Below, piece after piece: positions 22,590-33,737 of a stretch of 64,000 nucleotides of DNA. Made by a program: the position numbers and the translations under genes. The notes beneath the pieces were generated by a model. That model did no database searches and was not told the DNA's origin. It saw only the letters and a list, made by a program, of their open reading frames with translations. This stretch comes from Arachis hypogaea (Eukaryota > Streptophyta > Magnoliopsida > Fabales > Fabaceae): positions 99,603,837 to 99,667,836 of the forward strand of contig NC_092038.1 in assembly GCF_003086295.3 (NCBI RefSeq), read 5' to 3'. Each line of letters starts with the position of its first letter. Position 1 is the first letter of the stretch.

Positions 22590-23348
22590 GTACAGCAACA
22601 ATACCAGCAAGTGCACTGGTCATCCAAGTAATACGTGAGCGAGTCAGGGGCGATCCCATGAGGGTTGTGGCTTGAAGCTTGTATTGCAGGTCTTAGTTAG
22701 GCAGAATCAGAAGGTTGTTGGATTGGTGCAAGGGCAATTAATAATAATGTTGTATATGAAAGGAATAAAGCAAAAGAGGTAGAAAATACTGACAGGAATA
22801 GGGTTAAGGATTCGAGTTGCTTTGTCTTTCTGAATTAACTCTGGTACTAATGTCTTCTTTGCTTGTGAATGATCTTCTTCTATGGCAGGCTGTATGTGAT
22901 CAAAGCCATTGCTCGTGGTCATTGATCTCCTCTGCTACAGAATGAACGCCAGGGCCCGCGGTCATTCAATCTAACAGAGGGTGAAGCTCTAACAAGTCAT
23001 TCTCCTGGCGATCCTACTCAAAATGCCACAGACAAGGTCGAATCTTCCAGATCAGAGAATGCTGCTTCTTTGGATTCTAGCCAATACCACGGAGACCTTA
23101 ATCTCCCCGAAAATTGGCTTAACTGGTGTCTCGAGAAGTCCCGAACGAAGTCGTGGATTAACCGTCTGAGAGATGTATAAACATAGTTGTTGGCTCGTGA
23201 TTTTCGGCCACGTATTCACACGACCCCAAGCAGACGCAGGTGTTTGTCAGGCACGTTTGTTTTAATGTGATGAATAGAGCTAATTTGTCAGATCATCCAA
23301 TTCACCACAATGAAGATCGGATATACATCTTAGAAGTAAATCAAACAC
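22590..23348 (-). repeat. Truncated LTR of another family
   Basis: Shares with family 1 the segment ACCAGCAAGTGCACTGG, the GCGATCCC block, and the words CCACAGACAAGGT and TACCACGGAGA further in, but is otherwise diverged. Both termini are missing. The family-2 LTR of element J inserted or joined at 23349. Confidence 0.65.
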
Positions 23349-23729
23349 TGATGAATCCATATTTGATGATGAATTTTGGTTAGACTTGAATGGATTTCAT
23401 CACATAAACTGCACTTATTCCCTTGAATAGCATGCTTTTGAACTCTCCTCCTAAATTGTGCTTGATTATGAAAACATGCTCTTTTGTGCCCAATTTGATA
23501 TATTTTATTCTATTTGCCTTCCATTCGATGCCTTGATCATGTTTGTGAGTGATTTCAGGTGTATAAGGCGAGAATGGTTTGAAGGAAATGGAAGAAAAGC
23601 ATGCAAAGTGGAGGAAACATGAAGAATCAAAGGAGATGAGTTTAGAGATGTGTGCGTGTGCACAGCCTCTTGTGCATACGCACAGGAGCCCAAACAGAGC
23701 GCGTGGATCGTTTCGACTATGTCGCGCGT

Positions 23730-25171
23730 TGACGTTAGGATTTTTGCTAGTAAAGAATTTTATAAAAATAGTCGCATTGTAAGTATAGCTTCTAAACCAA
23801 CAGAAAATCCTTTTGTACAAACGTTTGGTTGTCACAAGTAACAAACCCAATAAAATTTATAAACCGAAGTATTCAAACCTCGGGTCGTCTTCTCAAGGAA
23901 TTGCAGGGAGGTGTGTTTTATTATTGGTTATGGAAAACAGTGTTTGGGTTTGAAAAGGTTTTGAACAAGAGATATAGATTATAGGAATTAATAAATTAAT
24001 AACTAAAAAACTCTTGGCAAGGTATGAAAACTGGAAGTTCTATCCTAGTTATCCTTATCAATGGTGATGAGAATTATACTTTTGCTCCGACTAAGTCAAC
24101 CTCTAACTATGAAGGTCAATTAAGTGGACAAATTAATTTAACACCTAAAGTCCTAGTCAACTCCTTAATGAAAGACTAGAGTTATAGGAATCTAAATTAA
24201 TTAGCAAAGATAACAATTATCAATCACGATGAGTTTAACAACTCAAGAGTCACCAATTAATCAACCAGAACCAAGAATACAGAGAGCTAAATTAAAATCA
24301 TAAATATCTGGAATACCTCAAATTATATTGAATGAAGATGTCAATTCTAACATGAAAAAGTTCATAAGCCAATTGGGCAACATAAATCAAATACAAATAA
24401 AAGCTTCAGAGTAAACAAAAATAGAAGAGAAACATAAATTATTGAATCTGGTATGAAGAAACGATCCTAATGACTAAAAGAAATCCTAATCCTAAAACCT
24501 AAGAGAGAGGAGAGAACCTCTCTCTCTAAAAACTACATCTAAAACCTAAAATTGTGAGTAATGATTGAATGATTGATTCTGCTCCACTCCCAGCCTCTAA
24601 TCTGTGCTTTCTAGGCCGAGAACTGGGTTGAAATGTGGCCCAGAATCTGTGCCAGTGACTTCTGTAATCCTGCAGATTGCGCACGTCATGCGGCCGCGTC
24701 GTCCACGCGTTCGCGTCGTTCAGTGTTTTTCGTACCACGTGTGCGCGTTGTCCACGCATTCGTGTCGTTCGTGCAGCTTCCAATCTGCGTGGTCGTGTCA
24801 GGCACACGAACGCGTCACTGTGATTTCTTCCATTTCGTGCGGTCGCGTGAGCCATGCGACCGCGTGACTTCTCGCTGGTCATCTCCTCAATTCCTTGTAT
24901 TCCTTCCACTTTTGCACGCTTCCTTTCCATCCTCTAAGCCATTCTTGCCCTGTAATCCTTGAAATCACTTAATACACATATCAAGGCATCGAATGATAAT
25001 AAGAGAGGATTAATATTAGCGAATATAAGGCCAAAGAAGCATGTTTTCAATCATAGCACAAAATCTGGAAGGAAAACGTAAACTCATACAATTAGTATGA
25101 ATAAGTGTATGAAAGGTTGATAAAATTCACTCAATTGAGCACAAGATAAACCATAAAATAGTAGTTTATCA
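23730..25171 (-). mobile_element. Solo LTR (family 3-like) with target duplication
   Basis: 1442 bases, plus strand TGACGTTAGGATTTTTGC...GTAGTTTATCA. The flanking duplication CGCGT occurs at 23725-23729 and 25172-25176, and the uninterrupted sequence is visible in the related LTR at 16073. It shares most of its length with the LTR of element B (30460-31884). Confidence 0.93.
24685..24870. repeat. CGCGTxxxCGCG-type palindromes in solo LTR
   Basis: GCGGCCGCGTCG, CACGCGTTCGCGTCG, CACACGAACGCGTCA and GTGCGGTCGCGTGAGCC and variants, spaced 15-40 bases. It is the family-3 palindrome, also at 31395-31580 and 36530-36905. Confidence 0.8.
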
Positions 25172-26195
25172 CGCGTCCAGCTAAGCATCACCTAGTGTGC
25201 GTGCGCATAGGTTGTTGTGCGTACACACAGGATGGGATTTTCACAAAGTGTGTGGACGCACACGCCTATACGTCCGCACAAGTGTCCGCACATGACTTCA
25301 TTAAAAAGGCACGTGACTCGCGATTTGAGGGCTTTGGAGGCCCATTTCTGAAGTCTTCTAGCTCATATTGGAAGGGGAATGAAGGACATAGCGGGGGCAT
25401 ATCATTAGTATAGTTTAGGAGTAGGAGTAGAAGGTTTTTAGTTTTAGTTTTCTCTAAGTTTTTCATCATCTCTACTAGGGTTTCTATTATGGTTTTACAT
25501 TCAAGTGCCATTTCCATTTTTGATCTTGGATTTTGCTAATTTCATTGTAAGTATTCTCTTGTTATTACTCTTTATAGTTACATTGTCATTACTCTTTCTT
25601 CCAATTCAAGTTATAGTTCAATTTTACTTCTCCTTTGCAATTTCAATTTCTTGTTGATGAATTTGATGTATTATGTTTGTTTTATGCTTTTTTATGTTAT
25701 TCTTGTTGATTGAGATCAATTGTTGCTTTTAATTTCAAGTCTTTTCTTATTTCTCTTATGTTTAAGCTTTTTGCCCACCAAGTGTTTGACAAAATGTCAA
25801 ACATGGTTTTAGGATAAATTTTTGTCTCTTGACTTGGGTAAAGTGAGCAATTGGGTTTTTAGAGTTGGAATGTCCAACATTCAGTGTCAATTCTTAGATT
25901 GTTAATTGTTCTTGTTCCCACTAACGCTAATTGTTGCTAAGGCAATTACAAGCAATTTAGGATTTGTGGGTTAAGAACACTTATGCTCATTTAACTTACC
26001 TTCCGATGTGAGGTTGATCAAGTGAGACTAATCCATCATAATTCTCATAGTTGTGGTTCCAACAAGGAAAGGACCCTTAGCTCACCCCAAGCCAAGACCC
26101 TTTTTTATGCTTTCAATCTTTCATACATTGCTATGTTAATCTCTTTTATACTTTACTTGTTTATATTACATAGTCAGTTCTTTAATTTCTTTATT

Positions 26196-26350
26196 GAGTA
26201 AACTACTATTTGTACCCATGAAAGTTGAAAACGTTAACATATCTACCCATAAAAAAAGGAAATTACCATTTGTACCCATGAAATATGATTTTTACAAACA
26301 AAATTATCCAAACCCTAAAAAATTAAATAAAATCCCTAAACTACCCTTCT
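26196..26350. repeat. Left terminal inverted repeat of the MULE
   Basis: About 155 bases matching the reverse complement of 29294-29448. Each arm contains two direct copies of a TACTATTTGTACCCATGAAA-like word, about 60 bases apart. Confidence 0.88.
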
Positions 26351-26463
26351 CTCCATCACTACCACTATCATCTCCTTCTCCCTGCTCTCTCTCAATCTCT
26401 CTCAATGTCAATAACGTCCAAGTAGTAAGGCACCGCCACACCTCCAACAATTAGGGAGACAAC

Positions 26464-28486
26464 TGATGACAAGTCATCATATACCCATTTTTCAAGCTAA
26501 TTTCACTAGTTTTATTAGTCTTTATGCACTTTCTTGCATCCTAAGTAAGTGATTTGGAATGAAAATGCATAACTTCTTTAAATCAAGCAACTACCATTAA
26601 ATTGATGCTAAATCATGAGGTTTGAGCAAGAATTAATTGATTTTTAGTGAATTATAAACCGTGTGAATTTAGAGATACTTTGAGTGGTTGTTTTGGTTTC
26701 TTGTAGGTGAAGAAAGAAAGAAAAAAAAGGAAAAACGTGGCTTAAGAAAGCGTGGCCCAAGAGATAAGAAGTGTGGTGCATGGAAGGGAGGAAGCAAACA
26801 TTGCCCTCCACAAGGGCACACTGCCCTCCAGGAGGGCAACGTAATGAAACAAGCTTTGAGAAGCAACACTGCCCTGCCCACAACAAGGGCGGAGCACAAT
26901 TTGATGCCAAGGATCAAGGAGAGCAAAAACTCTGCCCTGCCCTCCTCAAGAGCAATATCGGGCTCATCAAAGAAATAAATTCAAGGAAAAAGCTTACCAA
27001 TGCTTGCCACAAGGTTCGAACTCATGAGCAAGGGGGAGTGGGAGAGCGCTACTCACAAGCTTGCTTTCAATCTCCCAGGATCAAACACGGCACCATGAGG
27101 AAGCAAGGAACTAGGCCTTACTTTGGTACCAAGAAAACCAAGGAAAAAGGAGCAACATGTGCCTCCACCAAGTATCGAACGTGGGACTTCACCTTTGGCA
27201 CATTGCCCTGCCCTCCACAAGGGCAGGGCAGCATTTTGTGGTGCACAGCCAGCGCACCAGATTGGCACACACCAAGGGAGCTTCGGCCAGCAGCAGCACG
27301 CACGGGCAGCAGAGTCTGGCGCACCAAAAAAACTCTGCCCTGCCCTCCACAAGGGCAGGGCAACATCCTGCAGCACCACACGCACCAAGCACGCACGCAA
27401 CAAGGGCCGCACGCACAATTTCCTGCCCTGCCCTCCACAAGGGCAGGGCAGCCTCCTGGAAGCCAATTTTTCATGGGCTGAAAATTGGATTAAAAAATCC
27501 AATTTAATTCATTTCTTCACCAAATCAAAAGCCCATCCAAATCCCAAGATCCAAGAATAGAAAGTGTATAAATAGGAGATAGTTTGATGTAATTAGGACC
27601 TTTCTTTTGAGCTTTGAACTTTTACTTTACTTTGAGCTTTTGAACCTTCTTTTGGAGTTTTGAATTCTGAGACTTCATTGAGAGCTAGGAGCTGAGATTT
27701 CAGAGAATTGGGGAGGAGAATTGATCTCTCTTCTTCCTCGTTCTTGCTTGGGCAATTTTTACTTTTCTTGTTTGAGTCTTGGGTGTGAAGAATTGAGGAA
27801 TTTCTGTCTCAATCTCCATTCAAGATCTCTTTAATTTCTCTTCTGCATAATTGAATTCAATTACATTTCCTTTACCTTTTCAATCTTCAATTTCTCTTTA
27901 CTTGCTTTGTGAACTTGGATCTAGGAAGGCAATTGAGATCTAGACTCTGCTATCTAGTCTCTAGAGCCCTGAGATCTCATTTTCCTTTTGGTTCTTCTGT
28001 GAACCCCTGCTGCAATTAAATTTCCATTTCTGTTTGAGATCTAGTCTATTTCAATTCATCTCTTGTTTAGTTAATTGTTGCAATTTAATTTCCCTTGTTT
28101 GAATTCTGAAATCCCAGTCCTCAAATTCCTTTTCCATTCAAGCAATTTATATTTCTTGCACTTTAAGTTACTACAATTTACATTTCCTGCACTTTAAGTT
28201 TCAGTCATTTAATTTCTTGTTCTTTAAGATTCAGCATCTTTACTTTCTATTCTCTTTAATTTCTGCAATTCATCCCTCTCCCTTTACATTTCCTGCTATT
28301 TACTTACTGTTGGCTACAAAATCACTCAACCAATACTTGATTCGCTTGACTAAATCAACCACTGAACTAAAATTGCTCAATCCTTCAATCCCTGTGGGAT
28401 CGACCTCACTCCCGTGAGTTTTATTACTTGATGCGACCCGGTACACTTGCCGGTGAGTTTTGTGTTGGATCATTTTCCACACATCA
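26464..28486 (+). mobile_element. Solo LTR inside the MULE, with target duplication
   Basis: 2023 bases, TGATGACAAGTCATC...CCACACATCA, flanked by ACAAC at 26459-26463 and 28487-28491. Near its end it carries the LTR hairpin block (GGGATCGACC, CTCAC-TCCC-GTGAG) and GCGACCCGGTACACTTGC. The same end sequence begins the LTR piece at 62846. A third palindrome type is repeated inside (26803-27452). Coding frames through that array are not genes. Confidence 0.93.
26803..27452. repeat. TGCCCTCCACAAGGGCA palindromes
   Basis: Copies at about 26803-26820, 26822-26840 (TGCCCTCCAGGAGGGCA), 27206-27230, 27337-27361 and 27424-27448. The long form is GCCCTGCCCTC...AAGGGCAGGGC. Weaker copies lie at about 26872 and 26935. 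Spacing is about 60-130 bases. Confidence 0.88.
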
Positions 28487-28587
28487 ACAACGTGGACGCC
28501 ATCGGTGACGGTGGCATCAAAAGCTGCGAGAATGTCAGAGTCGAAGCAACCGCCGTTCCAGTAGACTTTGCAGATGGCGAAGCGGGC

Positions 28588-29042
28588 CTGCAATTTCAGG
28601 AATTTTCCCCTTCATCTTTTGCAGAGCTTTTGTCACCAGCCTTGTGTTATACAAAATTCCAAAGTAAAACTTGCTCAATAGTGAAATGGCGCTTCCTCTT
28701 CTTTTTCCTAGCCTCCGCAACTTCCTGAAATCAAACAACAAAATGTTCCACCGATTCATACCAATAACAAAACACAGATTCAAATGCATTTGAAAGCAAA
28801 TTGGTAACATTTTAAGACCTTAGCATAAAGACGACGTTCTCGACCTGTAAGGGGAGCCTTCTTGGTCTTGTCTTTAGGAACGACATCTGGTTTGCGTGTT
28901 TTGAGGGATTTGAAGGGTTTCTTAGAGGCAGAGTTTTAGGAGCCTTAGAAGGGGATTCATGTGATGCTTCGGCATTAGAGCCCGAAGTTGGAATCCGCTT
29001 CCTCTTCTTGGTGCTTCCATTGTCCTGCTTCTTCGGCGCCAT
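28588..29042 (-). pseudogene. Captured Pumilio-24-like (PUF6/PUM3 type) gene fragment
   Basis: The ATG at 29042-29040 gives MAPKKQDNGSTKKRKR and a K/S/P-rich segment. After a frame change it reads KKAPLTGRERRLYAKVL (to about 28816). A stretch bounded by CAG looks like an intron. EVAEARKKKRKRHFT (from about 28728) and KALQKMKGKIPEIAG (from about 28637) follow. These match the N-terminal part of plant Pumilio homolog 24, a nucleolar rRNA-processing protein, as I recall its sequence. The Puf repeats themselves are absent. The piece ends at IAG, fused directly to the subtilase fragment. Indels make it non-coding. Confidence 0.6.
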
Positions 29043-29293
29043 TGGAGCTCAAGCTCTGAGCCCTGAAGTTGAGTTTAGTCGGAAGAAGAGAGGGGCTCTG
29101 TTACACAGAATATGAAGCTGAGGTTTTTGACTTAATGGTGAGAGTGTGTTAGAAAGGGAAAGAGGGGTGGTGGCTGGGTGAAGAGGGTGGTGGTGGGATT
29201 TGAGATTAGGAAGGGAAAGAGGAGTGGTGGTTGGGTGAAGAGGGTTAGGGTTACGAAGGTGATTGGATGAATGAGGTGGTGTGGTGGTAAAGA

Positions 29294-29448
29294 TAAGGGT
29301 ATTTTAGGGATTTTAGGTAATTTTTTAGTGTTTGGGTAATTTTGTTATGCGAAATCCATATTTCATGGGTACAAATGGTAACTTCCTTTTTCTATGGGTA
29401 GATATGTCAGCGTTTTCAACTTTCGTGGGTACAAATGGTAGTTTACTC
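29294..29448. repeat. Right terminal inverted repeat of the MULE
   Basis: Pairs with 26196-26350 with scattered differences. Ends GGTAGTTTACTC. Confidence 0.88.
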
Positions 29449-29756
29449 TTCTTTATTAGTTCAATCATTACAATTTTGCATGTTCTTTTATTGCTTTATA
29501 TGTTCATTTCTTCATTGACAACCCTTTAATCACTACAACCGGAATTTGCACACTTATTGCCCTCAAGTGATTCCTTGGGAGATGACCCGGGAGTCAAATA
29601 CTCTTGGTTTTAAATTGGTTTTGATTTGTGACATATCTTGTGAATTTCCAATTTGATCAGTGACCGATTGCTAGGTTTGGTCTATGCTTGCAACGTTAAT
29701 CCTCTTTTAGTGTGAAAAATCCAAACCCAAGCAATTGGCAATATCATTAGTCATCA

Positions 29757-30459
29757 AATTTTGGCGCCGTTGCCTGGGAATTCACTTTAAGTGCAATGAG
29801 TGCTATGATTTTGGTTGTGTAAATATGTGAATAGTGTGAATATTCGATTTTGGTTTTGCTACTTGGAATTAATTGTAGATATTACTTTTCTCTTTAGTTA
29901 GTCTTAGTAGTTGTAGATTGTTAAGTTAGTTCTTGTTTACTTGCCTACTTTTGTTTTGCTTTTCATAATTGCATGCTTTCATTGCCTCCTTAGTTGAATG
30001 ACACGGTCGCTTCCAGACCTGAGCTTGGCCACTTTTGATCCAGAAATTGAAAGAACTTTAACTCGTATAAGGCAAGCTTGGCGCCGGCTAGCTTTCGGGA
30101 ATAGTAAATCGGGTTCCCTTGAGGATCACTCCCATTCACTATCACCACCATTCTGTGACCATCATTCTCTCATCAACGAGGAGACTCTATATTCATCAGC
30201 AGGGAGTACTGAATTCTCTTTGAGTGACTCAGGTGACACTGTCATGGCGGACCCACCTCGAAGGATCTTCTTGAAGGAAGCCGGAGCTCCTGATCTTAAC
30301 TTGCAACCGCTTCAGATTCTGTAACCGGCCTTGGACCCAAATTTTGAGCTTAAGTCCGGCACAATTAACTTGCTTCCCAAATACAATGGACTACCTGGGG
30401 AAGATCCTCTGAAGCACCTTAAGGATTTTCATGATGAATGTGCAACTACGAGAAGACAT
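29757..30459 (+). pseudogene. Leader and N-terminal gag of element J, truncated
   Basis: The ATG at 29998 opens MTRSLPDLSLATFDPEIERT and continues to a stop at 30322-30324. The frame continues after the stop with FELKSGTINLLPKYNGLPGE and HLKDFHDECATT, the start of the Athila-type Retrotrans_gag domain. At 30460 the LTR of element B cuts the gene. No further part of J is visible. Confidence 0.75.
29762..29779 (+). promoter_or_regulatory. tRNA-Asp primer binding site of J
   Basis: TGGCGCCGTTGCCTGGGA, one mismatch from the tRNA-Asp complement, five bases after the LTR end at 29756. Confidence 0.88.
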
Positions 30460-31884
30460 TGAAGAACGAAACTCTCACGCGATCTAGAATTTTCACAAAT
30501 AAATTCCCGTTGTAAGTATAGCTTCTAGACCGACAAGAATTCCTTTCTTACAAAAGTTTTGGTTGTCACAAGTAACAAATTCAATGAAATTTATAACCTG
30601 AAGTATTCAAACCTCGAGTCGTCTTCTCAAGGAAGCAGGGAGGTGTGTTTTATTATTGGTTATAGAAAACAGTGTTTTAGGGTTTTAAAAAGGTTTTGAA
30701 CAAGAGAAATAAATTGCAGGATTTAGTAAATCAATAACTAAGAAAACTCTTGCCAAGGTATGAGAATTGGAATTTCTATCCTAGTTATCCTTATCAGGTG
30801 TGATGAGAATTGGGTTTTAATCCCACCTAGTTATCCCTTATTAAATAAAGGAAAGTCAAATGGACTAATTGAATTGATTCTCAAGTTATAGTCAACTTTT
30901 CGAGCGATCCAAATCAATTAGCAATTGCCAATTTCAACCACTGCTGAGTTTGATAACTCAAGTATTACCAATTACTTAACCAAAGCCAAAAGGGAATAAA
31001 ACCTACTCGAATGAAAATAATTTGGATAGAGCCCAAGCATAAATAACATAAATTAGAGAAAACAATCATAAGTCTGAAATACCTCAAATTGTATTAATTA
31101 GGAAATCAATTTAAACATGAAGAGTTCATAAACTAAATTGAGAAAATAAAATAAAAGGAATATTGAACCTGTGATTGAAGAAGATGAAATCCTAATCCTA
31201 ATCCTAATCCTAAGAGAAAGGAGAGAACCTCTATCTAAAAACTACATCTAAATTATGAAAAGTATGTATGAATGTATGTTCTGATGATGTCCTAATTAAT
31301 GGATGGATTCCCCAATTTAAAGCCTTTAATCTATGTTCTCCGGGCTTGGATCTGGATTAAAATGTGGCCCAGAATCATCTTCAGCGCATTCTGTAATTTC
31401 TGCAGATTGCGCAGGTCACGCGGTCGAGTTGTCTGGAGTTCTTCTCTTCCACGCAGTCACGTCAGTCACGCATCCACGTCAGTTGTGTTTCGCGCGAGTC
31501 ACGCGTTTGCGTCATCCTTGCGCTCGCGTCGATGCTCTTTGCGCTAAGCACGCGTCTGCGTCGTCCACGAGTTCGCGTCGCTTCCAGTTTCTTCAAAAAC
31601 TCCATTTTGTGCTTTCCTTCCATTTTTGTATGTTTCTTTTCCATCCTCTAAGTCATTCATGCCCTAAAAAGCCTAAAAGTACTTAACACACAAATCACGG
31701 TGTCGAATGGTAATAAAGATAATTAAATTTAATATTTTTAAAGCATAGGAAACATGTTTTCTCATATATCATAAAACAAGGAAGGAATAGTAAAACCATG
31801 CAATTTACATGAATAAGTGGGTGAAGATCTGATAAAAACACTCAATTTTAAGCACAAGATGAATCATAAAATAAGGGTTTATCA
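30460..31884 (-). repeat. Family-3 LTR (3' LTR of element B)
   Basis: 1425 bases on the plus strand, TGAAGAACGAAACTC...AAGGGTTTATCA, followed by ACCTCCCTACACTTAAAC. On the element strand the latter is the polypurine tract AAGTGTAGGGAGGT. The left boundary is inferred from TG and the length of the related solo LTR. Palindromes of the CACGCG/CGCGTC type lie at 31395-31580. Confidence 0.8.
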
Positions 31885-32611
31885 ACCTCCCTACACTTAA
31901 ACAATTGCATGTTCTCATGCTAAATCCAAGAGAAAAGAGTAAAGGTAAAATGGTGGAATCTTATGTAATGTAATCTATTCTAAATGCAACTACCTAAATG
32001 AGTCATACAATTCTAGTTATTATTCACCTATATATAAAGCATACATGTAGTTAAATTAATTTATATCTTCAACGGATCATATATGCACAATTAGGGCCAA
32101 ATCATGTTAAAGCACAGTCACAATTAAGTTGAGTTAAGATAGTTGACAGCTTGCAAGACAATTAATAATGCATATATGAGAATGAGCTATTGAACCATCA
32201 CTGGATTTTGTGTTTACTCTCTAATCACTCAGTGTTTGGGGGTTAATCACTCTCTTCTCTTCTAGTCATATTTTCTAAAACCTTATTTTTCATCTAACCA
32301 ATCAATAAATATGGAATATAGACATACAAAAATCATGAGGTCTTTTCTCAGGTTGTAATGGGGCTGAGGTAAGGGTAAGGATGTATATATAAGGCTAATT
32401 GAGCTAACAAAGTGAATCCTTGACTAGTCTAAGATCTCACCTAACATATACATATTTTATATAATTTCATAATTCTTCACCTAGCTACCCAAACCTTTCC
32501 ACTTTTGTGTTACATGCTCATGCACCAAAATTTATTTTTGACTTTTGTCCCATGTGCATTGATTCTTTGTAATTGCATTTGGGGTAATTTTTGTATCCCC
32601 TTATTTAAATA

Positions 32612-32657
<46 letters not shown>

Positions 32658-33737
32658 CAATGCACATAGTAATTTAATTGTTTTGATTTCACATGAGCAT
32701 GCTTCCCCAATTTTTGAAACATCTTATTTAATACAAATCCCTATTTTGTTTCTGTCATCCCATGCTCCCATAAAATTTCCCATTCTTAAATTTTACGCAA
32801 TATCTATCTTAAGCTAACCAAGGATTCAACTTGGGATTTTTATTTTGCTTTTCTGCTTAAGGCTAGTAATATGGTTATAAAATAGAAGAGGATTAAAAAG
32901 CTCAAGAGGGCTAACAAGGGTGGCATAAAAGCTAGGTTTATTTGGGACAAGTGGGCACAAATACAAATAATGGCCTCAATCATCTCTTGGTATGCATCTA
33001 TATTCTATAATTGGACATATAGATTAAAACAAAATAAAGATTGCAAGTATAGAAAAGAAGTGTGAAACACACAGGAATGAAATTTATGGTTTGATGTAAC
33101 TATACAATTAAGCTCAAAATACACGGGCTGTGTGTTCTCAAGCTCATAAATCATATATCAGTTATGTATGTCATGCAAGTAGAAATTAAGAGTTTTCATT
33201 CAACTCAATGTAAATCTTAAGGTGCCCCTTAAAATCTTAGTGTTTCTCCTTAAAGAAATGTTGTTAACTAACTAACATGTAATGCTAAAGTCTCTAGTTT
33301 ACTCCTTTTTATTTTCAATTAAACCAAACTATTATATGCTAAAAGGGGTAAACTATACTAATTAATCCACTTAATATATAACTAGTAAACTAAAAGTGCA
33401 AATTAAGCTAAAATATCTAAGATATATACAGTCCAAAGTGCAAAATACAAAAAAATAACATAAAAATGTAGCAAAAGCAAAAGAAAAATGTATAAGTACT
33501 AAAAGATAAGATAAAACAAAATACAGAAAATGAATAAAATAAGATAAGAGTCTGTAGTGGTTCACCAAAAAATATATGCCAGAGATGGCAACCTCCCCAC
33601 ACTTAAATAATAGCATCGTCCTCGATGTTCACTCAAACTGGGTGTGAGGAAGTGTCATCTTCGGAAGGATGGGCTGCTGGTGGCTCGGTAGTAGGCTGAG
33701 GGTCTGCAGTCTCTGTGAGTGGAAGGGGGTCTGTCTG
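31885..33737 (-). other. 3' untranslated region of element B
   Basis: No supported gene. Hairpin GCATG-AGAA-CATGC (element strand, 31920-31907) stands next to the polypurine tract. A second, CATCG-AGGA-CGATG (33627-33614), is followed by TTAAGTGTGGGGAGG. An AT microsatellite lies at about 32614-32654, followed by a segment repeated in inverted form at 36353-36465. Confidence 0.65.

Larger units (their letters stand above)
26404..28587 (-). pseudogene. Captured subtilisin-like protease fragment, split by solo LTR
   Basis: Two parts, 28587-28487 and 26463-26404, join across the solo LTR to give one frame. The first part contains CKVYWNGGCFDSDILAAFDA, close to the plant subtilase pattern KVCWxxGCxDSDILAAFDAA. 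The second continues with SLIVGGVAVPYYLD, like SLSVGGVVVPYYLD of SBT1-type subtilases. It covers about 55 residues of the S8 catalytic domain and contains none of the catalytic Asp/His/Ser sites in full context. The frame returning after LTR removal supports both the gene assignment and the insertion. It is an inactive gene piece. Confidence 0.72.
26196..29448. mobile_element. Mutator-like transposon carrying gene fragments (Pack-MULE)
   Basis: Long terminal inverted repeats begin GAGTAAACTACTATTTGTAC. They are flanked by a 9-base target duplication TTCTTTATT (26187-26195 and 29449-29457), the length typical of the Mutator superfamily. No transposase is present. Removing an inner solo LTR (26464-28486 plus duplication) leaves about 1225 bases. 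The interior holds pieces of two cellular genes on the minus strand. It sits inside J's LTR, whose empty version is seen near 17470. Confidence 0.9.
23349..29756 (+). mobile_element. Family-2 5' LTR of element J, twice interrupted
   Basis: Starts TGATGAATCCATATTTGATG and ends TTAGTCATCA, directly before a primer site. It holds a solo LTR (23730-25171) and a Mutator-like element (26196-29448). Removing both with their target duplications leaves about 1699 bases, in line with the LTR at 16073. Palindromes of the GTGCGTACGCAC type lie at 23655-23690 and 25193-25290. Confidence 0.88.

Noticed and set aside
24526..24962. Arg/His-rich frames on both strands
   Set aside because: Same cause: CGCG palindromes inside a solo LTR with exact target duplication.
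26644..27560. Several 80-236 codon frames on both strands
   Set aside because: They read through the GC-rich palindromes of a solo LTR in many frames at once; open frames follow from base composition, not coding.
28300..28593. Single 97-codon minus-strand gene across the solo LTR end
   Set aside because: It is the subtilase fragment running into LTR sequence; the true continuation lies on the other side of the LTR.
32614..32654. AT microsatellite as a functional origin or matrix site
   Set aside because: Nothing beyond base composition supports it; only its inverted duplication is noteworthy.
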